Below the pieces are notes generated by a model, which searched no databases, had not been told where the DNA came from, and saw nothing but the letters and a program-made list of their open reading frames with translations. A stretch of 64,000 nt of DNA from Clostridiales bacterium (GTDB taxonomy: Bacteria; Bacillota; Clostridia; TANB77; CAG-508): contig DQFO01000008.1 in assembly GCA_003525075.1 (NCBI GenBank), positions 159,047-223,046 on the forward strand. The letters are read 5' to 3'. The position numbers and the translations under genes were made by a program. Each line of letters starts with the position of its first letter. The stretch's first letter is position 1. Shown here one piece after another: positions 33,468 through 40,912 of this stretch.

Positions 33468-33663
33468 AAAAAGTGAGTTTAATCAATCTTATCTCAGATA
33501 TCATAAACCCACTTTTTCTTTTGCCTACTTAGGTATTGTTACTCATAAGAAGAATAATCTTTAGAGCCACATCGCCTCATCAATTAAAACGTTGACGCTC
33601 TTCCAAGAATCTCTTCTTGTGTTGCCCACATAAAGTTCTCCTACAAGGAGAACTTTCCTGCTA
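33468..33663 (-). ncRNA. Unassigned structured RNA locus with terminator and a 15-codon micro-ORF
   Basis: A gene-free stretch between the rplS terminator and the next promoter. On the minus strand it contains an 11-bp perfect hairpin AAAGTTCTCCT/AGGAGAACTTT (33632-33656), further compatible stems AAGAAGA/TCTTCTT, AGAGC/GCTCT and GTCAA/TTGAT, and ends in a 13-bp terminator (33468-33517) with a T run. A micro-ORF at 33584-33631 (MWATQEEILGRASTF) has GGAG six bases before its ATG, and that GGAG lies in the 3' arm of the hairpin. Base composition is higher in GC than surrounding spacers. I could not match it to tmRNA, RNase P, SRP RNA or a riboswitch class; a 6S RNA or a leftover IS605-type guide RNA are possible. 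Confidence 0.5.
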
Positions 33664-33699
33664 TATAAAAAAAATACACCTCTTATAAGATGTATTTTT
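33664..33699 (-). terminator. Terminator of the ylxM-...-rplS operon
   Basis: Minus strand AATACATCTT...AAGAGGTGTATT stem with a two-base bulge followed by eight T. Confidence 0.8.
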
Positions 33700-33704
33700 A
33701 TAAA

Positions 33705-34151
33705 CTATTCAGCTTTTTCTGCTGTTTCAGCAACAGTTTCTGTAGCTTCTACAACTGGTTCTTCTGCTAAATTTTCTTTAACAACGATTTCTTTGTTTTC
33801 AATTCTAGCTCCAACCATTTCTTTTGTCTTAGAAGCTTTTCCTGTTCTCTCTCTTAAGTAGTATAATTTAGCTCTTCTAGCTTTACCAACTCTAACTACT
33901 TCTACTTTTTCAACTAATGGTGAATGGATTAAGAATGTTTTTTCAACACCTACACCGTAAGAGATTTTTCTTACTGTAAATGTAGCGTTAACTCCTCCAC
34001 CTTGTTTTTTAATTATAATTCCTTCAAATACTTGGATTCTTTCTTTGTTTCCTTCTTTGATTTTAACATGTACTCTTACTGTATTTCCAACTTTTAAATC
34101 TGGAATAGTATTTTTTAATTGTTCATGTTCTATTGATTTTATGATATCCAT
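33705..34151 (-). CDS. rplS: 50S ribosomal protein L19
   Basis: Ribosomal protein at the 30S-50S interface. 148 residues: MDIIKSIEHEQLK, VRVHVKIKEGNKERIQVFEGIIIKKQGGG, FTVRKISYGVGVEKTFLIHSP and VRVGKARRAKLYYLRERTGK are the standard L19 blocks. It has a 35-residue acidic, Val/Glu/Ala/Thr-rich C-terminal tail not seen in typical L19 (about 115 residues). GGAGGT precedes ATG 34149-34151; longer in-frame starts would swallow the leader hairpin. Last gene of its operon. Confidence 0.96.
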   Translation of the reverse strand: MDIIKSIEHEQLKNTIPDLKVGNTVRVHVKIKEGNKERIQVFEGIIIKKQGGGVNATFTVRKISYGVGVEKTFLIHSPLVEKVEVVRVGKARRAKLYYLRERTGKASKTKEMVGARIENKEIVVKENLAEEPVVEATETVAETAEKAE

Positions 34152-34174
34152 CGTATTTACCTCCTTCTTTCTTC

Positions 34175-34212
34175 GTACAAGCGGTGCACTGGAATTGTTT
34201 TGCACTTTGTAC
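34175..34212 (-). promoter_or_regulatory. L19 leader-like hairpin
   Basis: GTACAA..GTGCA (34201-34212 side) pairs with TGCAC..TTGTAC (34175-34187) with a two-base bulge, ending about 20 bases before the rplS ribosome binding site. Position and size agree with the L19 ribosomal leader of Firmicutes, which is thought to give feedback control. Confidence 0.5.
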
Positions 34213-34216
34213 ATAA

Positions 34217-34945
34217 TTATTTTATATCTTTTTTAGATTTTATTTCATCTAAATATTCTTTATCTTTTTCAGATAATTCTACATTTTCTAAAAGCTCTGG
34301 TCTTTTATAATATGTATTTTTTAAAGCTTGATATCTTCTCCATTTGTTGATATTTTCATGATGACCTGATTGTAAAATTTCTGGTACCTTTACACCTTCA
34401 AAGGTTTCTGGTCTAGTATATTGTGGATATTCAAGAATTCCTTGTGAAAATGATTCTTCAGATGTTGAACCATCACTCAAAACTCCATCTACATATCTAC
34501 TTACAGAATCTATTAATACCATTGCTGGAAGTTCCCCACCTGTTAGTACATAATTTCCAATAGATATTTCCTCATCTACAATTTTATCTAATATTCTCTG
34601 GTCTACTCCTTCATAATGTCCACAAAGTATGATAAGATGTTCTTCTTTACTTAATCCTTCTACCTTTTTTTGATTTAAAACTTGTCCTTGTGGTGACATA
34701 TATATAACTTTAGCATTTGTCTTTTTTATAGATTTATATGCATTATATATAACATCTGCTTGCATTACCATACCTGCACCACCACCATATGGTGTGTCAT
34801 CAACTTTTTTGTGCTTGTTTTCTGAAAAGTCTCTAATATTTATTAAATTAACTTCTATTAGTTTATTTTCTTCTGCTCTTCCTAGAATACTTTGCTTAAC
34901 AGGCTCAAACATTTCAGGGAATAGTGTAAGCACATCAAATTTCAT
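34217..34945 (-). CDS. trmD: tRNA (guanine-N1)-methyltransferase
   Basis: Makes m1G37 in tRNA using S-adenosylmethionine, preventing frameshifts. 242 residues with MKFDVLTLFPEMF, DDTPYGGGAGMVM, ILCGHYEGVDQRILD, EISIGNYVLTGGELPAMVLIDSV (trefoil-knot SAM site) and LEYPQYTRP. Start ATG after TTGAGG. Normal length. Sits between rimM and rplS in the conserved order. Confidence 0.97.
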   Translation of the reverse strand: MKFDVLTLFPEMFEPVKQSILGRAEENKLIEVNLINIRDFSENKHKKVDDTPYGGGAGMVMQADVIYNAYKSIKKTNAKVIYMSPQGQVLNQKKVEGLSKEEHLIILCGHYEGVDQRILDKIVDEEISIGNYVLTGGELPAMVLIDSVSRYVDGVLSDGSTSEESFSQGILEYPQYTRPETFEGVKVPEILQSGHHENINKWRRYQALKNTYYKRPELLENVELSEKDKEYLDEIKSKKDIK

Positions 34946-34960
34946 ACATTCCTCAACTTT

Positions 34961-35467
34961 CTAAATCAATCCTGGTATTAGATGAACTGTAATTTTTCCA
35001 CCTTCTAAATCGACATTTTTTATAACATCTTTTATTCCTGGTAGTAAAACTTGTTTTCCTAGTTCATCTTTTATTACATATATGTCATTTGCTCCTGTAT
35101 TATAGATATCATCAACTTTTCCTAGTAGTTTTCCTTCTTCTGTATAAACTTCTAATCCAATTAAATCTACTATATAATATGTTCCTTCTTCAAGTGGAAC
35201 AGCATGTTCTCTGTCTACTTCAAGATAAGCATTTCTTAGTAAATCTGCTTGTTCTGGTGTATTTATACCTTCAAGTTTTATTAATACCATATTTTTATGA
35301 TATCTTACTCCTTCTACTTTATAAAGTTTTGATTCTTTTTTAGATTTAACATATACTTCTTTTAAATCGTCAAATCTTGTTATATCATTTGTAAAAGGTG
35401 TTACTTTAATTTCTCCTTTTATTCCATGTGTATTAACAATTTGACCTATTTCTAGCTTTTTTTGCAT
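34961..35467 (-). CDS. rimM: Ribosome maturation factor RimM
   Basis: Assists 30S head assembly around S19. 168 residues with an N-terminal beta-barrel (LEIGQIVNTHGIKGEIKVTPFTND) and a PRC barrel (YYIVDLIGLEVYTEEGKLLGKVDDIYNTGANDIYVI...VLLPGIKDVI). AAAGGA precedes the ATG. Its place between khpA and trmD is standard. Confidence 0.96.
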   Translation of the reverse strand: MQKKLEIGQIVNTHGIKGEIKVTPFTNDITRFDDLKEVYVKSKKESKLYKVEGVRYHKNMVLIKLEGINTPEQADLLRNAYLEVDREHAVPLEEGTYYIVDLIGLEVYTEEGKLLGKVDDIYNTGANDIYVIKDELGKQVLLPGIKDVIKNVDLEGGKITVHLIPGLI

Positions 35468-35497
35468 TTTTTACCATTCCTTTCATGGTAAATTTAT

Positions 35498-35728
35498 CTA
35501 TCCAATAAATTCAACATTTACTTTTTTGTCTTTTTTTCCAGCAACTGCTTTCATTACTGTTCTGATAGATTGAGCTATTTTTCCTTGTTTTCCAATTACT
35601 TTTCCAAAGTCTTCATCAGCTACTTTTACTTCGAAAACTATTGATTTTTCATTTTCAACTTCTTTTATTTCAACAGCATCTTTATTGTTTACTAAGTTTT
35701 TGATTATAACTTCTAAAACTTCTTTCAT
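35498..35728 (-). CDS. khpA: KH-domain RNA-binding protein KhpA (YlqC)
   Basis: 76-residue single KH domain; the GxxG loop is in VIGKQGKIAQSIRTVMKA. KhpA with KhpB (Jag) binds many RNAs and affects cell division and elongation in Firmicutes. GGAGG precedes the ATG. It lies between rpsP and rimM, the typical place. Confidence 0.93.
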   Translation of the reverse strand: MKEVLEVIIKNLVNNKDAVEIKEVENEKSIVFEVKVADEDFGKVIGKQGKIAQSIRTVMKAVAGKKDKKVNVEFIG

Positions 35729-35764
35729 AATCTTTCCTCCAACATAATATTTTTTTCAAAAAAA

Positions 35765-35995
35765 TTATGCGTTTTTGATTAATGCTTTTACTGTTTCTGT
35801 TGGTTGTGCACCATTTTTCATCCATTGTTCTAATTTTTCTTTATTTAATACTATTGTAGATGGTTCTGTCATTGGATCATATGTTCCAATTTGTTCAATT
35901 ATTTTTCCATCTCTTGGAGATCTAGAATCAGCTACTACTATATGATAGAATGGAGCTTTTTTCTTTCCTTCTCTTTGTAATCTTATTTTTACCAT
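35765..35995 (-). CDS. rpsP: 30S ribosomal protein S16
   Basis: 76 residues beginning MVKIRLQREGKKKAPFYHIVVADSRSPRDGKIIEQIGTYDP, the full S16 signature, and ending in the usual short tail (QPTETVKALIKNA). AGAGGTG precedes the ATG. It is located between ffh and khpA. Confidence 0.97.
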   Translation of the reverse strand: MVKIRLQREGKKKAPFYHIVVADSRSPRDGKIIEQIGTYDPMTEPSTIVLNKEKLEQWMKNGAQPTETVKALIKNA

Positions 35996-36080
35996 TTTTA
36001 TTTCACCTCTTTCTGAATTAAAATTTCTATATTTAGAAATTTTAGATTTTTATATATAAAATATAAAATTAATAACTTAT

Positions 36081-37442
36081 TTAAAATTTTAAGTCTTTGA
36101 ACTCTTTCATGTCGTCCATATTCATACTTTTCATCATTTTTCTCATACTGCCTTTATCATTTTTAAATTTTTTCATCATTTTCTGTGTCATTTCAAATGA
36201 ATTTATGAATTTGTTTACATCTTGTACTTGTGTTCCGCTTCCTTTTGCAATACGTAATCTTCTACTTCCATTCAAGATTTTTACATTTCTTTTTTCTTGT
36301 TTTGTCATTGAACATATTATTGCTTCAACTTTATCAAATTCTTTATCATCAATGTTTAAATCTTTTATTTTGTTCATTCCTGGTATCATTTTTAATATTG
36401 ATGAGAATGATCCCATTTTCTTTACTTGACGTATTTGTGCTAAATAGTCATCTAAATCTAATTCATTTTTACGTAATTGCTTTTCTAATTTTTCAGCATC
36501 TTCTTCTGATATAGCTTCTTCTGCTTTTTCAATTATTGAAAGTACATCTCCCATTCCTAAAATTCTTGATGTCATTCTTTCTGGATTAAATACTTCTATA
36601 TCATTTAGTTTTTCACCTGTCGCTACAAATTTTATTGGCTTTCCTGTTACTTTTTTTGCTGAAAGTGCTGCACCACCACGTGTATCTCCATCTAGTTTGG
36701 TTAATACAACTCCGTCAATTCCAACATTTTCATTAAATGTTTGTGCAATATTTACTGCATCTTGACCTGTCATTGAGTCAACTACTAATAAGATTTCGTG
36801 TGGTTTTATATTTGTTTTTAGATTTTTTAGTTCTTGCATTAACTCTTCATCTATATGTAAACGTCCAGCTGTATCTAATATAACTACATCATTTAGTTTT
36901 GACATTGCAACACTCATTGCTTGTTTTGCAATATGTACAACATCTTTTGATTGTTCATTTGCATATACTGGTATATTTAATTGTGCTCCAACAACTTGTA
37001 ATTGTTTTATAGCTGCTGGTCTATAAATATCACATGCAACTAGCAATGGTTTCTTTCCTTGTTTCCTTAATAGATTTGCTAACTTTCCTGCTGTAGTTGT
37101 TTTACCAGAACCTTGAAGTCCAACTAGCATTATTATAGTTGGTGGGTTTGGCGTAAAATTAATTTTACTCTCTGTTCCACCTAATAGTTCTATCATTTCA
37201 TCTTTAACAATTTTTATTACTTGTTGACCTGGTGTTAATGATTTCATAACATCTTGTCCTAAAGCTTTTTCTTGAATATTTGCTATAAATTCTTTTACTA
37301 TTTTATAGTTTACATCAGCTTCCAATAATGCTAATTTTACTTCTCTTAGCATTTCTTTTAAGTCAGATTCTGTTATTCTGGCTTTTCCTCTTAATTTTCT
37401 TGTTATTTCTTGAAATCTTGATGATAGTCCTTCAAATGCCAT
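36081..37442 (-). CDS. ffh: Signal recognition particle GTPase Ffh
   Basis: Binds signal peptides and SRP RNA and docks on FtsY for co-translational targeting. 453 residues: N domain helices, G domain with VGLQGSGKTTTAGKLA, DTAGRLHID, TKLDGDTRGGA, and a Met-rich M domain (MIPGMNKIKDLN; SMTKQEKRNVKILNGSRRLRIAKGSGT; MTQKMMKKFKNDKGSMRKMMKSMNMDDM). GGAGG precedes the ATG. It is preceded by ylxM as in other Firmicutes. Confidence 0.97.
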   Translation of the reverse strand: MAFEGLSSRFQEITRKLRGKARITESDLKEMLREVKLALLEADVNYKIVKEFIANIQEKALGQDVMKSLTPGQQVIKIVKDEMIELLGGTESKINFTPNPPTIIMLVGLQGSGKTTTAGKLANLLRKQGKKPLLVACDIYRPAAIKQLQVVGAQLNIPVYANEQSKDVVHIAKQAMSVAMSKLNDVVILDTAGRLHIDEELMQELKNLKTNIKPHEILLVVDSMTGQDAVNIAQTFNENVGIDGVVLTKLDGDTRGGAALSAKKVTGKPIKFVATGEKLNDIEVFNPERMTSRILGMGDVLSIIEKAEEAISEEDAEKLEKQLRKNELDLDDYLAQIRQVKKMGSFSSILKMIPGMNKIKDLNIDDKEFDKVEAIICSMTKQEKRNVKILNGSRRLRIAKGSGTQVQDVNKFINSFEMTQKMMKKFKNDKGSMRKMMKSMNMDDMKEFKDLKF

Positions 37443-37464
37443 ATTTGCCTCCTAATTCTTTTGT

Positions 37465-37812
37465 TTATACTAAACAATTTAATTCTTTTTTAACTTCTTC
37501 TAATATATTATTAACTTTTTCATCTGATGAATCTTCATGAATTTTATTAAGTTGTGCTAATATATTTTCGATTTGTTTTTCTTGATTCATTGTCTTCTTC
37601 ATAAACAATAGCTTTTCTTCATATTCGAAAAGTTTCTTTTCCCCCTTTTTTATGATATCTCTTACTCCTTGTCTTGTTATTCCATCATTTTGTGCTATTT
37701 CTGCTAATGACAAGTCTTCATTATAGTAGTAGTCTATGTATTCTTTTTGTTTTTCTGTTAATAGTGCTCCATATATTTGCCATAACATACTTATTTCAAT
37801 TTTTTTATCCAT
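37465..37812 (-). CDS. ylxM: YlxM/p13-like helix-turn-helix protein
   Basis: 115 residues with a sigma-70 region-4-like helix-turn-helix (LTEKQKEYIDYYYNEDLSLAEIAQNDGITRQGVRDIIKKGEKKL). YlxM/p13 proteins are encoded next to ffh and modulate SRP function in streptococci. GGAGTGG precedes the ATG. First gene of the ylxM-ffh-rpsP-khpA-rimM-trmD-rplS operon. Confidence 0.93.
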   Translation of the reverse strand: MDKKIEISMLWQIYGALLTEKQKEYIDYYYNEDLSLAEIAQNDGITRQGVRDIIKKGEKKLFEYEEKLLFMKKTMNQEKQIENILAQLNKIHEDSSDEKVNNILEEVKKELNCLV

Positions 37813-37947
37813 TTTCTACCACTCCTATTTTTCTAAAGTGATACCTTATAATATTAAATAAGGTGTAATGCTAATATACTTTACACCTTTTTTGCTAATT
37901 TGTCAAGGGGTTTAAGGATTTTTTTCATTTTTATTGCTATAAAACTC

Positions 37948-37981
37948 AAAAAAGGAAACAACTAATTAAAGTTGCTCCCTT
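37948..37981 (-). terminator. Terminator of veg
   Basis: Minus strand AGGGAGCAACT/AGTTGTTTCCT stem with a short loop, followed by five T; the veg stop codon is inside the 5' arm. Confidence 0.8.
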
Positions 37982-38274
37982 ACATATTTTCTTTTTTTTG
38001 TTTGAAATACCTCTGGTGGTATTATCGGATTAAATCCTTCGCCATCAAATACATCTAACTCTATTGTTCTTGTTAGTAGGTCAGTATATGTATATGATGC
38101 GGTTCTATTGTTTTCCTCATATTTAACAACAAAAAGGTTGCTATATACTTTTTCTATTGTTCCTTCTTTTTCAAATTCCTTGCTTCTGCCCAATGAGCCT
38201 TTCACAATAATCTTTTGACCAATTTTGTCTGTAATGTCTGTTTTTAAACTTGAAATATCAGTTCTACAAATCAT
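37966..38274 (-). CDS. veg: Veg protein
   Basis: 102-residue Veg (DUF1021) protein: DITDKIGQKIIVKGSLGRSKEFEKEGTIEKVYSNLFVVKYEE and SYTYTDLLTRTIELDVFDGE. In B. subtilis Veg stimulates biofilm matrix gene expression by antagonising SinR, and lies next to yabG, as here. AGGTGA six bases upstream fixes the ATG at 38272-38274; the GTG at 38283 would include that site. It is driven by a very strong-looking promoter, as B. subtilis veg is. Confidence 0.92.
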   Translation of the reverse strand: MICRTDISSLKTDITDKIGQKIIVKGSLGRSKEFEKEGTIEKVYSNLFVVKYEENNRTASYTYTDLLTRTIELDVFDGEGFNPIIPPEVFQTKKRKYVREQL

Positions 38275-38305
38275 TAGATTCACCTACTTTGCTTAAGATG
38301 AGCCA

Positions 38306-38334
38306 AGTATATCATCTGAAAGGGCATTTGTCAA
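38306..38334 (-). promoter_or_regulatory. Strong SigA promoter of veg
   Basis: Minus strand perfect TTGACA (38329-38334), 17-bp spacer, TATACT (38306-38311). Confidence 0.88.
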
Positions 38335-38441
38335 AGACTGTAAACTTATGTCGTTAACTTACATTCTTAGAAATGCAACGCTTTTACGTTTTGTTACATT
38401 ATTATTACTTTTATATTACATTTATGTTACAAAAAAATATT

Positions 38442-39254
38442 TTATATAATTATTATGCTTTTTTTACCTCTTGCTCCAATTCCATCTACTCCATTTTTTC
38501 CATCTCTTAATTCACTTGCAAAATCATCTATTGTTACATATTTCATATTATCTGTTTCTGCAACATTTTTGGCAACAATTAATGGATCTAAAAAATCTAT
38601 TAAAATTCTTGCTGGTGATGATGCAAAATTAGCCCCTGCAGATATTAATGCTTCAAAATAACTTTGACAAGCTCCTGCGAATATTACTAATTTTTTTTTG
38701 CTTACTTTTTCAAATTTCCTTGCTTGTTTTATCGTTTCTATAAAATGTCTTGAATTTCTATAATTAAATATATCATTTACAACATTATTTTTTATCATTC
38801 CATCATGTCCTGTAATAACTAATATATCTGGATTATATATCATTAATAATTGCTTAACCATCTTTGATTGCTTATTTTCTGGAATATTTTTTACAATTGC
38901 ATTTAATCCCATTTTTTTATAATACATTTCGGATTTTCCTGCATATTTTTTATCACCATCTAAATGCAATATTTTTCCTGTCTTTATTATTCCATTAAGT
39001 CTCTCATCACAATTATTTTTTGAAGTACTATTTCTTATTCTCTTTTTAAATTCTATATCCAAATTTTGTTTTTCATTTTTACTAACTAATTTTAAGTCTT
39101 CTATTTGAGCGTCTGCTTCTATTCTAATATCTATACCTTTTAATATTGCTATATTTATATTATTAGATTTTTTTATTATTTTATCAACCTTAAATATTAT
39201 ATCATTATTATATGAGTTCCTTGTTACATTATCTCCTTTTTTTATTTTTTTCAT
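38442..39254 (-). CDS. yabG: Sporulation-specific cysteine protease YabG
   Basis: In Bacillus and Clostridioides YabG is made in the mother cell and processes spore coat/cortex proteins. The 270 residues show KILHLDGDKKYAGK, NPDILVITGHDGMI, NYRNSRHFIETIKQARKFE and LVIFAGACQSYFEALISAGANFASSPARI, the diagnostic blocks with the conserved His and Cys. The ATG at 39252-39254 has no close ribosome binding site; AAGGAG lies 22 bases upstream, directly before a two-codon ORF (ATG-CTA-TAA). A SigK-type promoter lies upstream. Its neighbour is veg, as in B. subtilis. Confidence 0.92.
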   Translation of the reverse strand: MKKIKKGDNVTRNSYNNDIIFKVDKIIKKSNNINIAILKGIDIRIEADAQIEDLKLVSKNEKQNLDIEFKKRIRNSTSKNNCDERLNGIIKTGKILHLDGDKKYAGKSEMYYKKMGLNAIVKNIPENKQSKMVKQLLMIYNPDILVITGHDGMIKNNVVNDIFNYRNSRHFIETIKQARKFEKVSKKKLVIFAGACQSYFEALISAGANFASSPARILIDFLDPLIVAKNVAETDNMKYVTIDDFASELRDGKNGVDGIGARGKKSIIII

Positions 39255-39290
39255 TTTAATTATTAATTATAGCATTTCTCCTTATAACAA

Positions 39291-39324
39291 AATATAGTGA
39301 AGAGTTTTTCCTCTTCACTATATT
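39291..39324 (-). terminator. Perfect 14-bp hairpin after the small pilin-like gene
   Basis: AATATAGTGAAGAG/CTCTTCACTATATT with a 6-base loop and TTTTGTT following on the minus strand. It overlaps the predicted start of the yabG transcript. Confidence 0.75.
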
Positions 39325-39347
39325 CTATGTTCGCTATATAAATTAGT
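39321..39347 (-). promoter_or_regulatory. SigK-type mother-cell promoter of yabG
   Basis: Minus strand AC (39346-39347, within GCAC), 16-bp spacer, CATAGAATA (39321-39329), an exact match to the SigK pattern AC-N16-CATANNNTA. yabG is a SigK gene in B. subtilis. Confidence 0.6.
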
Positions 39348-39373
39348 GCTTAATTTATTATTATCCTTTAGTA

Positions 39374-39535
39374 TTATTTGTTTTCATAATTTCTTTGTAT
39401 TTGCATAACTTCGTCTTCCACTGCTTTATATTTATTTAATGTTCTAGAATATTGTGCCATTAATATTGTAACAAAAAATGCACAAGCAACTAATACATAT
39501 AATGAAATTGATCCTTTATTATTTCTTAATTTCAT
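39374..39535 (-). CDS. Small prepilin-like membrane protein, 53 residues
   Basis: Short frame with GGAG seven bases before the ATG (39533-39535) and a terminator downstream. The product MKLRNNKGSISLYVLVACAF... has a basic start, Lys-Gly, then a hydrophobic helix (9-27) and a polar helical tail (ending MQIQRNYENK). This is the type IV prepilin/pseudopilin N-terminal layout also found in the proteins at 15595 and 52229. No known family. Confidence 0.65.
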   Translation of the reverse strand: MKLRNNKGSISLYVLVACAFFVTILMAQYSRTLNKYKAVEDEVMQIQRNYENK

Positions 39536-39616
39536 TTTGATTCTCCTTAAAAAAATTATCCTCTTTATTTTAATAAAAGTATATCAATATGCTACAAAAA
39601 ATGCAATACTTTTTTC

Positions 39617-39645
39617 TTTACTTCCATAAAATTCCGTGATATAAT
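39617..39645 (+). promoter_or_regulatory. Promoter of the DUF4364-nth genes
   Basis: TTTACT (39617-39622), 17-bp spacer, perfect TATAAT (39640-39645). Confidence 0.7.
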
Positions 39646-39678
39646 ATTGAAGAAAATTCTAACTTAAGGAGGCAGTTT

Positions 39679-40230
39679 ATGGAACAACAAAATAAAGAGT
39701 TAGCAGAAGATAAAGTTTTGATCTTATATTTATTAAACAAAATATTTGATGGAATAAAAAATGATAATTTATATAAAATAGTTTCAAGTTCAAAAGACAT
39801 AAACTATTTTTATTTTCAAGAACTTATTGCAGATTTAATGTCAGCTAATTTAATCTGTTCTTTTGAACAAGATGAAGAATCTTTTATAAAAATAACAACT
39901 GAAGGAAAAAACGCACTTGAACTTACAAAATCACTTTTACCTGGGTTATTAAAATTAAAAGCTGATACTATATTTAAAGAGGAAAATTCTAATATTGTTG
40001 AAGAATCTTCTGTTGTTACTGAATTTATCCCCAAAGATGAGAATAATTATACAATTACGTGCAAAATAGTTGAACAAAATGAAACAATTTTTGAAGTATC
40101 TGTATATGCAGCATCAAGAGAAAAAGCAAAACAAATATCTGATAATTGGAAATCAAATGCAACAACACTTTATCCACAAATACTAGAACTACTTTCTAAT
40201 AATAAGGATGGTGCCAATATTAATGAATAA
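39679..40230 (+). CDS. DUF4364 family protein
   Basis: 183 residues with a winged-helix-like N-terminal half (KVLILYLLNKIFDGIKNDNLYKIVSSSKDINYFYFQELIADLMSANLICSF...ITTEGKNALELTKSLLPG) and a beta-rich C-terminal half (NYTITCKIVEQNETIFEVSVYAASREKAKQISDNWKSN). This is the DUF4364 pattern of Clostridia, probably a regulator, role unknown. AAGGAGGC precedes the ATG. Its stop overlaps the nth start. Confidence 0.75.
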   Translation: MEQQNKELAEDKVLILYLLNKIFDGIKNDNLYKIVSSSKDINYFYFQELIADLMSANLICSFEQDEESFIKITTEGKNALELTKSLLPGLLKLKADTIFKEENSNIVEESSVVTEFIPKDENNYTITCKIVEQNETIFEVSVYAASREKAKQISDNWKSNATTLYPQILELLSNNKDGANINE

Positions 40231-40870
40231 ATCCGAAGCACTAAATTTTGTAAATATTTTAAAACAAACATATCCAGATGCACAATGTAGTTTAGATTTT
40301 AATACACCTTTTCAACTTGCCGTTGCAGTTATGTTATCAGCACAATGCACTGATGAAAGAGTAAATAAAACTACACCTATTCTTTTCAAAAAGTGTAAAA
40401 CTATTGATGATTTTAAAAATATTGATATTAATGAGCTTGAAAATATTATACATCCTTGTGGTTTTTACAAGAATAAAGCGAAAAACATTAAACTTTGTGC
40501 AAAACAAGTTATAGAGAATTTCAATGGTAAACTTCCTCATTCAATGCCTGAACTTTTAACATTATCTGGTATCGGTAGAAAAAGTGCTAATGTTATTATG
40601 TTAGAAGCCTTTGGAATTGCTGAAGGTATTGCTGTTGATACACATGCAAAAAGAATCTCCAATAGAATAGGTCTTTCAAATGAATCTGAACCAGAAAAAA
40701 TTGAACAAGATCTAATTAAAATTTTTCCTAAAGAAACACTAAAAGATATAAACCATCTTTTCATGTGGCTTGGAAGAAACACTTGTGAAGCAAGAAATCC
40801 TCATTGTGATTCATGTTCAGTTAAACAATTTTGTGAGTTTTATAAGAAAAATAATCAAGGTTATACATAA
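40223..40870 (+). CDS. nth: Endonuclease III (base-excision DNA repair)
   Basis: Removes oxidised pyrimidines and cleaves abasic sites. 215 residues: AVMLSAQCTDERVNKTT, helix-hairpin-helix LLTLSGIGRKSANVIML with the catalytic Lys, AVDTHAKRISNRIGL with the catalytic Asp, and the [4Fe-4S] loop Cys-x6-Cys-x2-Cys-x5-Cys at the C-terminus (CEARNPHCDSCSVKQFC). The start ATG at 40223 overlaps the DUF4364 stop codon (ATGAATAA), indicating translational coupling; an in-frame ATG at 40208 has no spaced ribosome binding site. Confidence 0.95.
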   Translation: MNKSEALNFVNILKQTYPDAQCSLDFNTPFQLAVAVMLSAQCTDERVNKTTPILFKKCKTIDDFKNIDINELENIIHPCGFYKNKAKNIKLCAKQVIENFNGKLPHSMPELLTLSGIGRKSANVIMLEAFGIAEGIAVDTHAKRISNRIGLSNESEPEKIEQDLIKIFPKETLKDINHLFMWLGRNTCEARNPHCDSCSVKQFCEFYKKNNQGYT

Positions 40871-40912
40871 ATTAAATCGGCTTTCATATATATTATATAT
40901 GGAGGCTTTTTT

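Noticed and set aside
33468..33663. tmRNA, RNase P RNA or SRP RNA
   Set aside because: No tRNA-like ends or tag frame, no RNase P core motifs and no GGAAGGAAGCAG-type SRP loop; too short for RNase P.
37843..37890. AAGGTGTAA/TTTACACCTT hairpin with plus-strand T run as a terminator
   Set aside because: No plus-strand gene ends here and it lies between two minus-strand transcription units; too uncertain to list as a functional terminator.
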